A DNA stretch of 37,528 bases from Rubidibacter lacunae KORDI 51-2 (GTDB taxonomy: Bacteria; Cyanobacteriota; Cyanobacteriia; Cyanobacteriales; Rubidibacteraceae). The stretch covers positions 1 to 37,528 of the forward strand of contig NZ_ASSJ01000084.1 of NCBI RefSeq assembly GCF_000473895.1. Direction: 5' to 3'. Shown piece after piece: positions 18,852-26,675 of this stretch. How positions within the stretch are numbered: position 1 is the stretch's first letter; the number at the start of each line of letters is the position of its first letter. The position numbers and the translations under genes are program-made. The notes beneath the pieces were generated by a model. The model saw only the letters and a program-made list of their open reading frames with translations. It was not told the DNA's origin and did not search any database.

Positions 18852-19199
18852 TTATTCCAGCGGGCGAAGGGTTTTGCCGATCCACGTTAAGTACGGCGGC
18901 AGTCCGGCCGCGATCGGCAGCGCGAGGATCTCAGGCAACTCGTAGGAATGCAGCTCGCAAACGCGGCTCGCGATCGCATCAAACCGGGCCAAATCGGTTT
19001 TAACAAGCAATTGCCATTCTGGCTCCGAGCAAATTTCGCCCTTCCAGGCATACACCGACTGCACTGGAAATAGCGTTGCACAAGCTGCCAACTGCTCTTG
19101 AACTAAGGTTGAGGCGATTTCACGAGCTTCTGCCTCAGAGGCAGCAGTTATCAACACGACACCATAGTCTGCCGCACCGGGTTGCATCAAACCCTGCAT
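18852..19199 (-). CDS. cutA: CutA1 divalent-cation tolerance protein
   Basis: This is a small (115-residue) trimeric ferredoxin-like protein of the CutA1 family, originally tied to copper tolerance in E. coli but with no agreed molecular role in cyanobacteria. Recognisable segments are YGVVLITAASEAEAREIAS, EQLAACATLFPVQSVYAWKG, EWQLLVKT, HSYELPEILALPI and YLTWIGKT. The ATG at 19199 shares its A with the TAA stop of the pentapeptide-repeat gene (TAATG), which suggests translational coupling; a second in-frame ATG lies four codons later. The first start is used because of this overlap. Confidence 0.93.
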   Translation of the reverse strand: MQGLMQPGAADYGVVLITAASEAEAREIASTLVQEQLAACATLFPVQSVYAWKGEICSEPEWQLLVKTDLARFDAIASRVCELHSYELPEILALPIAAGLPPYLTWIGKTLRPLE

Positions 19200-20086
19200 T
19201 AAGCCAACCCCAGATTCGGCTGTAGTAGGAACTGCGCGCGCTGCGCATCCCGTTGCGGCAACCGCACGTTGTGCAGTACGGCACCTTCGAGATCGACGCC
19301 ATCCAAATTGGCGCCGTGCAGGTGTGCGGCGCTGAGGTTGGCGCGTGCCAGCACGGCGGCCGACAAATTTGCCCCCTCTAGCACGGCTGCGGTCAGATTG
19401 GCACGCGTCAGATTAGCAGCACCGAGATCCGCCCAACGCAGGCGCGCGCCCTGCAGATTGGCAGCACTTAGATTCGCAGCTGCTAAGTTTGCCCCGCTCA
19501 ACCGCGCTTCAGATAAGTTGATATGCGCTAGGTTGGCACGGCGCAAATCGACGCCCTTCAGAAAAGTTCGGCTGAGATTGGCTCCGGTCAGAGATAAGCC
19601 TTGGGTCCACGCTCGCGATAGACGTGCTTCGCGCAGATTCGCCCAATCCAGGACAACATATCGCAAGTCGGACTCGCGCAGATTGGCGCGCGGCAAATTC
19701 GCACCGCAGAGGTTAGCAGCAAACAAGTTGGCTCCGCGCAAGTTGGCAAACGCCAAATCCGCTCCGCTTAGACGCACATTTGGTAGCGATGCTTTGACCA
19801 AGAACGCCCCTTCCAAACTGGCTTTCGTGAGGTCGGCCTTGGCAAAGATGGCATCGCTAAGCTTCGTAAAGCTAAAGTTTGCCCAATTCAGCGCTGCACC
19901 GCTAAAGTTCGAGTTTGTCAGGAACGCCCGCCCGAAATTTGCGCCCATCAAGTTGGACCCCGCGAAGTTGGCGGCAATCAGCGTAACCCCGCGGAGATCG
20001 ATGCCGCGCAAGTCGAGCCCGCTAAAGTCGCGGTTTCCCTGCTCGTACTGCAACAGCAACTGACTGCGATCCGGGCTGCCATCCAT
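19199..20086 (-). CDS. Pentapeptide-repeat protein
   Basis: Of 295 residues, nearly all from about 15 to 280 are tandem A(D/N)LXX pentapeptides (for example ANLRGANLFAANLCGANL), which fold as a right-handed quadrilateral beta-helix. Cyanobacteria have many such proteins; roles differ and none can be assigned here. There is no signal peptide or transmembrane segment, so it is probably cytoplasmic. The N-terminus MDGSPDRSQLLLQYEQGNRD resembles the short cap of other cyanobacterial members. The ATG at 20086 has AAGGAG 7 nt upstream, a good ribosome binding site. The stop overlaps the cutA start by one base, so the two genes are likely cotranscribed. Confidence 0.93.
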   Translation of the reverse strand: MDGSPDRSQLLLQYEQGNRDFSGLDLRGIDLRGVTLIAANFAGSNLMGANFGRAFLTNSNFSGAALNWANFSFTKLSDAIFAKADLTKASLEGAFLVKASLPNVRLSGADLAFANLRGANLFAANLCGANLPRANLRESDLRYVVLDWANLREARLSRAWTQGLSLTGANLSRTFLKGVDLRRANLAHINLSEARLSGANLAAANLSAANLQGARLRWADLGAANLTRANLTAAVLEGANLSAAVLARANLSAAHLHGANLDGVDLEGAVLHNVRLPQRDAQRAQFLLQPNLGLA

Positions 20087-20363
20087 GTGCTCTCCTTGAG
20101 AACTCCGGGCGTGCGGTGCACCCGTTGGTGGCTTTTATTCTAGGGTGAGGGGTTGCTCAGTTCCGTTCGCATACAACCAAAGTCAAAAGAATTTGCAAAA
20201 CTTAAGGTTGTTTTTATGTTCTCAATATCCACAGACGTCCGGTGGCGAACTCGTGATGGTGGCTGGCACTCGGAAACTAGAATGCATGCTGGCGGCAGGA
20301 AGCGATCGCCGGCACTTTGTTAGCGCTCGAGACTGCTTGTTGTTCGTTTTGGATTCGAGCGAG

Positions 20364-21344
20364 TTAATCGGGTGCTGACAGCGAGTATACGCGGCCGTCG
20401 AGTAGCAAACGCGTAATACCTTTAGCTTCCAGATGCGATCGCGTCTTCCGCAGCATCTGACCGTCGGGAACTTTAATGACCCGTTGGAAGCGGTTGGTCG
20501 CGAAGCGACGTGCCACGCGATGATTGTCGAATACGGGCAGGGTCTTTTGCTGCTCTTCGAGATCGGGAATCGTCCCAAGATCGCTGAAATCCTTGAGGGG
20601 GGGTGAGATTAAGTCGCCAGTCTTGTCGACGACAAGGTAGCAGGTCCGCGGAAACTCGGCAGCCGCAAATGGCAACACGCGGACGGACTCGGATGTGGCG
20701 CGCGCATGCAGGCCCTCGCTCTCGCCGTCAAGCAAGCTGTCGTCATCGTCGTCGAGGTCATCTTCATCGACATCGTGATCGTCTGCATCGTCGAAGTCGA
20801 TGTCCGACCCATACATCTCCCGCAGCGTAGAAAAATCCTCACCGTCCGCGCTGTCCGTGGCATCGGCTGCTGCCAAGCGATCGCGTTTCAGAATGGGTCG
20901 TGCTGGGAAGGTGGGCTCTTCCTCCTGCACGTCTGGCTCGGCTTTGGGTACGAGCAGCAGTTCTGTCTGAGTAGACCGCTCGTCGCTGGCAGAGGAAAGG
21001 CTGGAGCGCCGCCGCCGCCGGACGGACGGCTGTCCTTCAGTGGTTGCTGCATCTGCTGGAGGCTTCGATGCAATGACAGTCATGGGGGGGGTAACTTCCG
21101 CATCCACCGCCTCGGACACGCTGTTGTCGGCATCGATAGAGCGATGGGCATTGCGCCCGTGGCGCTGCTTTTGCCGGACGAGCTGACCGTATTCGTCTTC
21201 GGCAATAAAGCGTTTGAGAATGCGACTGACAGTGGAGTTGCCGACTTGAAAGCGCTTGGCTAGGGTGGAGGTTGTTTCGTCGGTTTTGCGGTAGAGCCGA
21301 ACGACTTCTTGCTGGTCGGTATCGGATAGCTTCTTCGGACTCAT
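20364..21344 (-). CDS. Helix-turn-helix protein with acidic central region
   Basis: This 326-residue protein starts with a transposase/resolvase-like helix-turn-helix (about 5-46: KLSDTDQQEVVRLYRKT, STLAKRFQVGNSTVSRILKR). Then comes a low-complexity middle with an Arg run (109-113) and a strongly acidic stretch (about 180-210, FDDADDHDVDEDDLDDDDDS). The C-terminal domain (about 222-326) contains CYLVVDKTGDLISPPL, VFDNHRVARRF, VIKVPDGQMLRKTRSHLEAK and GITRLLLDGRVYSL. I recall similar proteins as conserved in cyanobacteria with no assigned function. No transposase catalytic domain is present, so it is probably a host DNA-binding protein. GGAG lies 8 nt before the ATG at 21344; a GTG three codons upstream is less likely. 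Two C-homopolymers (8 and 7) occur in the coding strand. Confidence 0.8.
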   Translation of the reverse strand: MSPKKLSDTDQQEVVRLYRKTDETTSTLAKRFQVGNSTVSRILKRFIAEDEYGQLVRQKQRHGRNAHRSIDADNSVSEAVDAEVTPPMTVIASKPPADAATTEGQPSVRRRRRSSLSSASDERSTQTELLLVPKAEPDVQEEEPTFPARPILKRDRLAAADATDSADGEDFSTLREMYGSDIDFDDADDHDVDEDDLDDDDDSLLDGESEGLHARATSESVRVLPFAAAEFPRTCYLVVDKTGDLISPPLKDFSDLGTIPDLEEQQKTLPVFDNHRVARRFATNRFQRVIKVPDGQMLRKTRSHLEAKGITRLLLDGRVYSLSAPD

Positions 21345-21496
21345 CGGGGGCACTCCAGCCGGAACGGCAACGGGGGCAGCCCAGGCGAAGGGCGCGCTCC
21401 ACAGGCAACAATGTTATCGCATCGTATGAAGCACCCGCTGATTTGCATTACTCCTTACTGCTTACACGAGTCTCGACGTTCCCCCGGCACTTTTCC

Positions 21497-22402
21497 TCAG
21501 CGCAGTAGCTCTCGGAGTTCTTTTAAAATTCGCCACTCGGGGTGTTGTGAGGGACGCGGTTGCGTGAAGAGACCGTGGCGCGGGCTGAAGCAAAATGCCA
21601 CGATAAAAAAAACCGTTGCTACAAGGACGATCGCCGGGCCCGAGGGCAGATTGTAGTAGTAACTCAGATACATGCCGCTGATGCTGGAGACTACCCCAAA
21701 TCCTGCTCCTAGAAACATTACTTCGTGCAGTCGCTTGACAATCAAGTAGGCGGTGGCTCCCGGCGTAATCAGCAGCGATAGCACCAGCGCGAGACCGACT
21801 GTTTTGAGACTGGCGACGATCGTCAGCGCCATTAAGATCGTCAAGCCAAAGTTCAACAAGTTGACGGGCAGGCCGGCTGCTTCGGCGCCTTCCGGGTCGA
21901 ATGTATAAAACAACAGCTCTTTATAAAACACTCCGATCGCAACCGTAACTAACACCGCCACGATTGCCGTGTCGCGGACGTCGGCTCCCGAAACGCCCAA
22001 GATGTTGCCGAACAAAAAGTGCAGCAAGTCGATTTTGTTGCTTTTTTGCAGCACGGTAATCATGGCAATCCCGAGTGCAAAGAACGACGAGAGGACGATG
22101 CTCATAGCGGCATCCTCCTTGATGCGCGATCGCGTCTGAATCCAAGCGATCGCCATGGTGCTGACAATGCCGGAAGCAAAGGCACCGATATAAATATTGC
22201 CGCCGAGCATAAACGCGATCGCCAGCCCCGGCAGCACGGCATGGCTGACCGCATCCCCAAGCATGGCCAGGCGCCGCACCATCAGGTAGCTACCGACGAG
22301 CGCGCAGATAATGCCGACGATAATGGCAATGACGAGCGATCGCTGCATGAATCCATACTGCAGCGGCTCGACGAGGGTACTGACACCGATCGCGAGGCTC
22401 AA
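21497..22402 (-). CDS. Zn/Mn-type ABC transporter permease (ABC-3 family)
   Basis: This is a 301-residue inner-membrane protein with eight to nine hydrophobic segments, of the ABC-3 family (ZnuB/MntB/TroC). Characteristic are LVEPLQYGFMQRSLVIAI at the N-terminus, GSYLMVRRLAMLGDAVSHAV where the ATPase docks, GNILGVSGADV, DPEGAEAAGLPVNLLNFG and LVLSLLITPGATAYL. It would form the channel for the ATPase encoded just upstream. The start is a TTG at 22402 overlapping the ATPase stop (TTGA), consistent with translational coupling; the conserved EPLQYGFM segment lies upstream of the first ATG (Met19), so the TTG start is preferred. Mn versus Zn specificity is not decided by the permease. Confidence 0.92.
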   Translation of the reverse strand: MSLAIGVSTLVEPLQYGFMQRSLVIAIIVGIICALVGSYLMVRRLAMLGDAVSHAVLPGLAIAFMLGGNIYIGAFASGIVSTMAIAWIQTRSRIKEDAAMSIVLSSFFALGIAMITVLQKSNKIDLLHFLFGNILGVSGADVRDTAIVAVLVTVAIGVFYKELLFYTFDPEGAEAAGLPVNLLNFGLTILMALTIVASLKTVGLALVLSLLITPGATAYLIVKRLHEVMFLGAGFGVVSSISGMYLSYYYNLPSGPAIVLVATVFFIVAFCFSPRHGLFTQPRPSQHPEWRILKELRELLR

Positions 22403-23205
22403 GCAGCGTCCTCCGCGAAGAACGTTACCTTCGCCCCGTAGGCACGCTCGAGGTTTTTCTCGGTTAGCACGCAGCGGCGTTCGCCAACAGCAATCAACTC
22501 GCGATCGAGCAAGATCAGATCGTCGAAATGGGCGATTGTTTCGCCGAGGTCGTGATTGACAACTGTCACGATATTGCCAGCATCGGCCAGCTCGCGGAAG
22601 ATCGAGAAGAGGACGGTTTCGGTCACGCGATCGACGCCAACAAAGGGTTCGTCGAAGAAGAATGCATCGGCCTGTTGAGCGAGCGCGCGTGCCAAGAAAA
22701 CGCGCTGCTGCTGTCCGCCCGACAGCGCGCCGATCGCGCGATCTCGATAGGACTCCATCCCGACGCGTTCGAGCGCGTCACGGGCAATGTGTCGGGAAGC
22801 TGTCGAGAACCGCCGCAACCAACCTGTCGGCTGAACCCGACCCATCATCACCACATCCCACACCGTTGCCGGGTACTGCCAGTCGATTTGCGATCGCTGC
22901 GGCACGTAGGCAACCCGCTCCCGCTGGAGGCTGAGGGCGTGCCCCCCGAGAGTGGCGGATCCGGAGATCGGCCGCACCAGGCCGAGCATGGCTTTCATTA
23001 ACGTGCTTTTGCCCGCACCGTTGGGACCGATGATGCCCGTCAACCGCCCGGCCCGCACCCGACAAGTTACATCCCGCAGTGCCTCAACATCGCGATAGCG
23101 CACGCTCAAGCGCTCGGTGCAAATACTGTTATCAGACGCCGGCGTTTGGACCCGCGCCTCGCAACGATTGCGGGCAATGCGCTCTGTGAAGTTGGCAGCG
23201 GTCAT
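22399..23205 (-). CDS. Zn/Mn-type ABC transporter ATP-binding protein
   Basis: This ATPase of about 268 residues energises the metal permease. Motifs are Walker A GPNGAGKST (60-68), the Q-loop VAYVPQRSQIDWQYP, the signature ALSGGQQQRVFLARALAQQ, Walker B ADAFFFDEPF and the H-loop VVNHDLG. YVPQRSQIDWQYPATVWDVV is typical of the Mn/Zn (MntA/ZnuC-like) subgroup. The frame stays open upstream into the intergenic repeat, but the ATG at 23205, with GGAG about 10 nt before it, gives the right length. It overlaps the permease start by 4 bp and is divergent from the binding-protein gene, so the three transporter genes share a 102-bp control region. Confidence 0.94.
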   Translation of the reverse strand: MTAANFTERIARNRCEARVQTPASDNSICTERLSVRYRDVEALRDVTCRVRAGRLTGIIGPNGAGKSTLMKAMLGLVRPISGSATLGGHALSLQRERVAYVPQRSQIDWQYPATVWDVVMMGRVQPTGWLRRFSTASRHIARDALERVGMESYRDRAIGALSGGQQQRVFLARALAQQADAFFFDEPFVGVDRVTETVLFSIFRELADAGNIVTVVNHDLGETIAHFDDLILLDRELIAVGERRCVLTEKNLERAYGAKVTFFAEDAA

Positions 23206-23227
23206 GAGGTAGGGCTCCAGATCGGCG

Positions 23228-23316
23228 GCTCGAAAAAATGAATGAATTGTGAGAATCCTTGCTTGTAGTCTATGATACCTGCTGTCCGCTCGAAAAGTGA
23301 ATGAATTGTGAGAATC
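23228..23316. repeat. Direct repeat in the metal transporter control region
   Basis: Two near-identical copies of a 29-30 bp sequence occur at 23228-23257 and 23288-23316, 60 bp apart and in the same orientation. The last 19 bp (TGAATGAATTGTGAGAATC) are exact, and the 5' part differs only in the A-run (one base longer) and one substitution. Copy 1 lies 23 bp upstream of the ATPase ATG; copy 2 overlaps the GTG start of the binding-protein gene. The position between the two transporter arms suggests paired binding sites for a metal- or kinase-responsive regulator, but the motif matches no consensus I know. Confidence 0.8.
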
Positions 23317-24303
23317 TGCCACTCGATCGCAACTGCCACCGACTCAAAGCAAAGGTTTCCGATCGCGGGTATATCTTGCTGGCTCGCCGTCAGTGCAGGG
23401 ACCTTGCTCGTCGGTTGTAATGTTCCGCCTTCTGAAACCGATGGTGGTGGCGACGGTCGTCCGGATATCGTGGCGACCAGCACGATGCTGACAGACTGGA
23501 CCGAACGCGTGGGGGGTGACGCGATCGCACTAACCGGAATTCTCAAACCCGGTGACGACCCGCACGTGTACGAACCAGTTCCAGGCGATGTGGAGGCGAT
23601 CGAAGCTGCAGAGCTGACGATTTACAACGGCTTCAACCTCGAGCCCCAATTGATTCGCATCGTCAAGGCGTCGGGGTCGCCTGCCCGCGCCGTTGGCGAA
23701 TCCGTAACGCCACTCGACTTTGAGTATGAAGGACAAACCGAACCCGACCCGCACGTGTGGGGCGATGTGGAAAACGCGATCGCAATTGTGGCAGCAATTC
23801 GCGACGAACTGGTGGCGATCGCGCCCGAGTCCGAGTCCGAAATTCAGGCTAACGCCGACGCTTATATTGCCGAATTACAACGCTTGGATACCTGGGTTGC
23901 GGCGCAGATTGCAACAATTCCGCCCGAACAGCGTCGGTTGGTAACGACGCACGATGCCTTTCAGTACTATGCTGCCGCCTACGGTCTGGAGGTCATCGGC
24001 ACGCTCATTGGTATCAGCACTGAAGAGCAACCGAGTGCGAAAACGGTTCGCGACCTGGTTGAAGCCGTCAAGACAGCGAAGGTTCCTGCTATTTTTGCCG
24101 AAACCACCATTAATCCCGAGCTGATTGCTACAGTTGCCCGCGAAGCGAACGTGACACTTCCTGAGGAGGAGTTATATTCGGATTCGCTCGGGGCGGTAGG
24201 TAGCGATGCCGATTCCTACATCGGCATGGTGGTTGCTAATACGCGCACCATTACAGAAGCGCTGGGCGGCAAGTTCCAGCCGTTTGAGGCGGCTCCTGAG
24301 TAA
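23308..24303 (+). CDS. Zn/Mn-type ABC transporter substrate-binding lipoprotein (TroA-like)
   Basis: This 331-residue cluster A-I binding protein delivers metal to the divergent permease/ATPase. The N-terminus is a lipoprotein signal with lipobox LLVGC (Cys37), so it should be membrane-anchored on the periplasmic side. Predicted metal ligands are His86 (GDDPHVYEP), His149 (PDPHVWGD), His215 (VTTHDAFQYY) and Asp292 (LYSDSLG). A His at the third site is the TroA/ZnuA pattern; manganese-specific MntC/PsaA proteins have Glu there. GISTEEQPSAKTVRDLV is typical of the family. The long His-rich loop of classical ZnuA is missing. The start must be the GTG at 23308: an in-frame stop lies at 23302 and no later start precedes the lipobox. 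The start codon lies within a direct repeat. Confidence 0.92.
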   Translation: MRICHSIATATDSKQRFPIAGISCWLAVSAGTLLVGCNVPPSETDGGGDGRPDIVATSTMLTDWTERVGGDAIALTGILKPGDDPHVYEPVPGDVEAIEAAELTIYNGFNLEPQLIRIVKASGSPARAVGESVTPLDFEYEGQTEPDPHVWGDVENAIAIVAAIRDELVAIAPESESEIQANADAYIAELQRLDTWVAAQIATIPPEQRRLVTTHDAFQYYAAAYGLEVIGTLIGISTEEQPSAKTVRDLVEAVKTAKVPAIFAETTINPELIATVAREANVTLPEEELYSDSLGAVGSDADSYIGMVVANTRTITEALGGKFQPFEAAPE

Positions 24304-25131
24304 TTCAAAACTTCCTGGGTCGGTCCTCGCCCCGGGCTGATGTTGGACGTCAGCTTGTCGATGGAGGCGATGGCTAGCGAAAGTGTGTCAACGAAGGTGT
24401 GACACCAAAGACTTGAAGCTTTTAGAAGTGCATATTCATCACTGCACCAATGGTTCCAGTCGAATACATAACCTGTCCGAGAGTGGTGGCTCTTCAAGCA
24501 AAGTTGCTTAGGGGGAAGTATAGCTCTAGTAAAGCTGCACGCATCAGGTTGAAACCAGGTAGGCACAGGTTGAAAACTCGTTTTGCAATCGCAATAGCTG
24601 CGGCGACTATGGGTATATACAAATAGCTAGAGATCGCGTTCGGTTAGTGCCTGTCTCGATCGAGGGCACTTCAAAAAATTACAGGATTGTGGCGTACCGA
24701 TGGCTGACATGCCCATGCTGCTGAGCTGAATCTTCAGTCTTAAGCGAAGTAATCGAGGTGCCCTAAAGACCGATCGCAGGTTGAGACCCCTTAGAAGCTC
24801 GATATCCTCAATGGACGGCACTTAGTTGGGGTTGCTAAGAGCTCAACGCCCTGTGAGGCAAGGATTTGCCCCGCTTGGCAGCATCTTTTGTCGGTGAATA
24901 AGGCTGAATAGACTGTGCTTCGCCAAATCCGACAGAGCATGTCTTTTTATAAATACACTCCTCCCACAAGAATTTTGCGTATCAGAAGATTGCGATTGAT
25001 GCCCTCTCCGTCCGAGCAAAACCCTTCGGACGGGCCCGATCGATGGGAGCGGACGAGGTGACGGTGCGATCGAGGCGCTATGGTAGAAGGACCGAACCAT
25101 TGCTCTGTCGAGTTTTTCAGTCACCCCGCTC
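24304..25131. other. Long intergenic region before ffh
   Basis: About 830 bp without a convincing gene. Frames such as 24627-24821 (-) and 24843-25133 (-) are short and show no recognised family. A 6-bp inverted repeat, GTGTCA and TGACAC, lies near 24384-24404. HIP1 is sparse between about 24310 and 25000. I found no 4.5S/SRP RNA, tmRNA or RNase P signature here. It could hold decayed genes. Confidence 0.4.
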
Positions 25132-26595
25132 ATGTTCGACGCCCTCGCCGATCGCCTCGAAGACGCCTGGAAAAAGCTGCGCGGTCAGGACAAGATCGGT
25201 GCCGCCAATATCAAGCCGGCCCTCCAAGAAATCCGCCGCGCACTGCTGTCCGCCGACGTCAACCTGCAAGTCGTGCGCGACTTCGTCGCAGACGTAGAGA
25301 AGAAAGCCCTCGGTGCCGAGGTTGTCTCTGGCGTCCGACCCGACCAGCAGTTCGTCAAGATCGTTTACGACGAACTCGTGGAGGTGATGGGCGAAACCAA
25401 TGTGCCCCTCGCCCAAGCCGAGCGATCGCCTACCATCGTGCTCATGGCCGGCTTGCAGGGCACCGGTAAAACCACCGCCACAGCAAAACTAGCTCTGTTC
25501 TTAAAGAAACAAGAGCGCAACGCCTTAATGGTGGCCACCGACGTCTATCGTCCCGCCGCGATCGACCAGCTCATAACCCTCGGCTCGCAGATCGACGTCC
25601 CAGTCTTCGAGCTCGGCACCGATGCCGACCCCGTGGACATCGCGCGCCAAGGTATCGAGCATGCCAAGGCCGAAGGCATCGACACCGTTTTGATCGACAC
25701 CGCCGGCCGCCTGCAAATCGACACGGACATGATGGACGAGCTGCGGCGTATCAAAGACACCGTGCGCCCCGACGAAGTGCTTCTCGTCGTGGACGCGATG
25801 ACCGGTCAAGAAGCCGCCAGCCTTACGGCTACGTTCCACGACCAAATCGGGGTTACCGGTGCGATTTTGACCAAGCTCGACGGCGACAGTCGCGGCGGTG
25901 CGGCACTGTCGGTGCGGCGCATATCCGGACAGCCGATCAAGTTCGTCGGCGTCGGCGAAAAGGTCGAAGCCCTACAGCCGTTTTATCCCGAACGCATGGC
26001 CTCGCGCATTTTGGGGATGGGCGACGTCGTCTCCTTGGTTGAGAAAGCGCAAGAAGAAATCGACCTCGCTGATGCCGAAGCATTGCAAGCCAAAATGATG
26101 GAGGCGCGCTTCGATTTCAACGACTTCCTCAAGCAAATGCGCCTGCTGAAAGGGATGGGCTCCTTCGGTAGCATCATGAAGATGATTCCGGGCATGAACA
26201 AGCTCAGCGGCGCCGACATCGAAAAAGGCGAAGGGCAGCTCAAGCGTGTCGAAGCCATGATCGGCTCCATGACCAAGCTGGAACGCGAAGACCCGGATTT
26301 GCTATCGCGATCGCCCGGTCGCCGTCGCCGCATTGCCAAAGGCTCCGGTCACAAAGATACCGAAGTCATGAAGCTCGTCAACGACTTCAACCGCATGCGC
26401 ACGATGATGCAGCAGATGAGCCAAGGCGGGATGATGCCCGGTATGGGGGGTATGCCCGGCATGGGCGGTATGGGCGGTGGCATGCCTGGTATGGGTGGCA
26501 TGTTCGGCGGCGGTCAGCGTCCCGGTTTCCGGGCTACCGGTGGCGGTAAAAAGAAGAAAAAGCAGAAGAAGAAAAAAGGCTTCGGCGATCTGTAG
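25132..26595 (+). CDS. ffh: Signal recognition particle protein Ffh (SRP54)
   Basis: This GTPase of the signal recognition particle binds signal sequences on ribosome-nascent chains and delivers them to FtsY at the membrane. The 487 residues show the N domain (1-95), the G domain with G1 GLQGTGKTT (107-115), ATDVYRPAAIDQL, G3 DTAGR (189-193) and TKLDGD (247-252), then the methionine-rich M domain (about 325-430) with GSIMKMIPGM and the RNA-binding SPGRRRRIAKGSG. The C-terminus is a long Gly-Met-rich tail ending in a Lys run, common in cyanobacterial Ffh. The ATG at 25132 gives the canonical MFDALADRLEDAWKKLRG. rpsP, often next to ffh in other bacteria, is not here; a LapA-like membrane protein gene follows 80 bp later. 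Confidence 0.97.
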   Translation: MFDALADRLEDAWKKLRGQDKIGAANIKPALQEIRRALLSADVNLQVVRDFVADVEKKALGAEVVSGVRPDQQFVKIVYDELVEVMGETNVPLAQAERSPTIVLMAGLQGTGKTTATAKLALFLKKQERNALMVATDVYRPAAIDQLITLGSQIDVPVFELGTDADPVDIARQGIEHAKAEGIDTVLIDTAGRLQIDTDMMDELRRIKDTVRPDEVLLVVDAMTGQEAASLTATFHDQIGVTGAILTKLDGDSRGGAALSVRRISGQPIKFVGVGEKVEALQPFYPERMASRILGMGDVVSLVEKAQEEIDLADAEALQAKMMEARFDFNDFLKQMRLLKGMGSFGSIMKMIPGMNKLSGADIEKGEGQLKRVEAMIGSMTKLEREDPDLLSRSPGRRRRIAKGSGHKDTEVMKLVNDFNRMRTMMQQMSQGGMMPGMGGMPGMGGMGGGMPGMGGMFGGGQRPGFRATGGGKKKKKQKKKKGFGDL

Positions 26596-26675
26596 ACACG
26601 ACAACTTGCCTGCAATTCGGCTGACATCGACACCAGTTGCGACGAACGCAAGCAGGAACTCGAGACGAGCGCGTG

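Noticed and set aside
19269-20063. 264-codon frame opposite the pentapeptide-repeat gene
   Set aside because: Regular Ala/Lys/Arg/Ser pattern is simply the complement of the pentapeptide repeats.
19199-20086. Tandem DNA repeat or CRISPR-like periodicity in the pentapeptide gene
   Set aside because: The 15-bp period comes from the encoded pentapeptides; there are no conserved repeats with unique spacers.
26401-26580. Low-complexity GC-rich run at the ffh 3' end as a repeat element
   Set aside because: It encodes the Gly/Met-rich tail typical of cyanobacterial Ffh.
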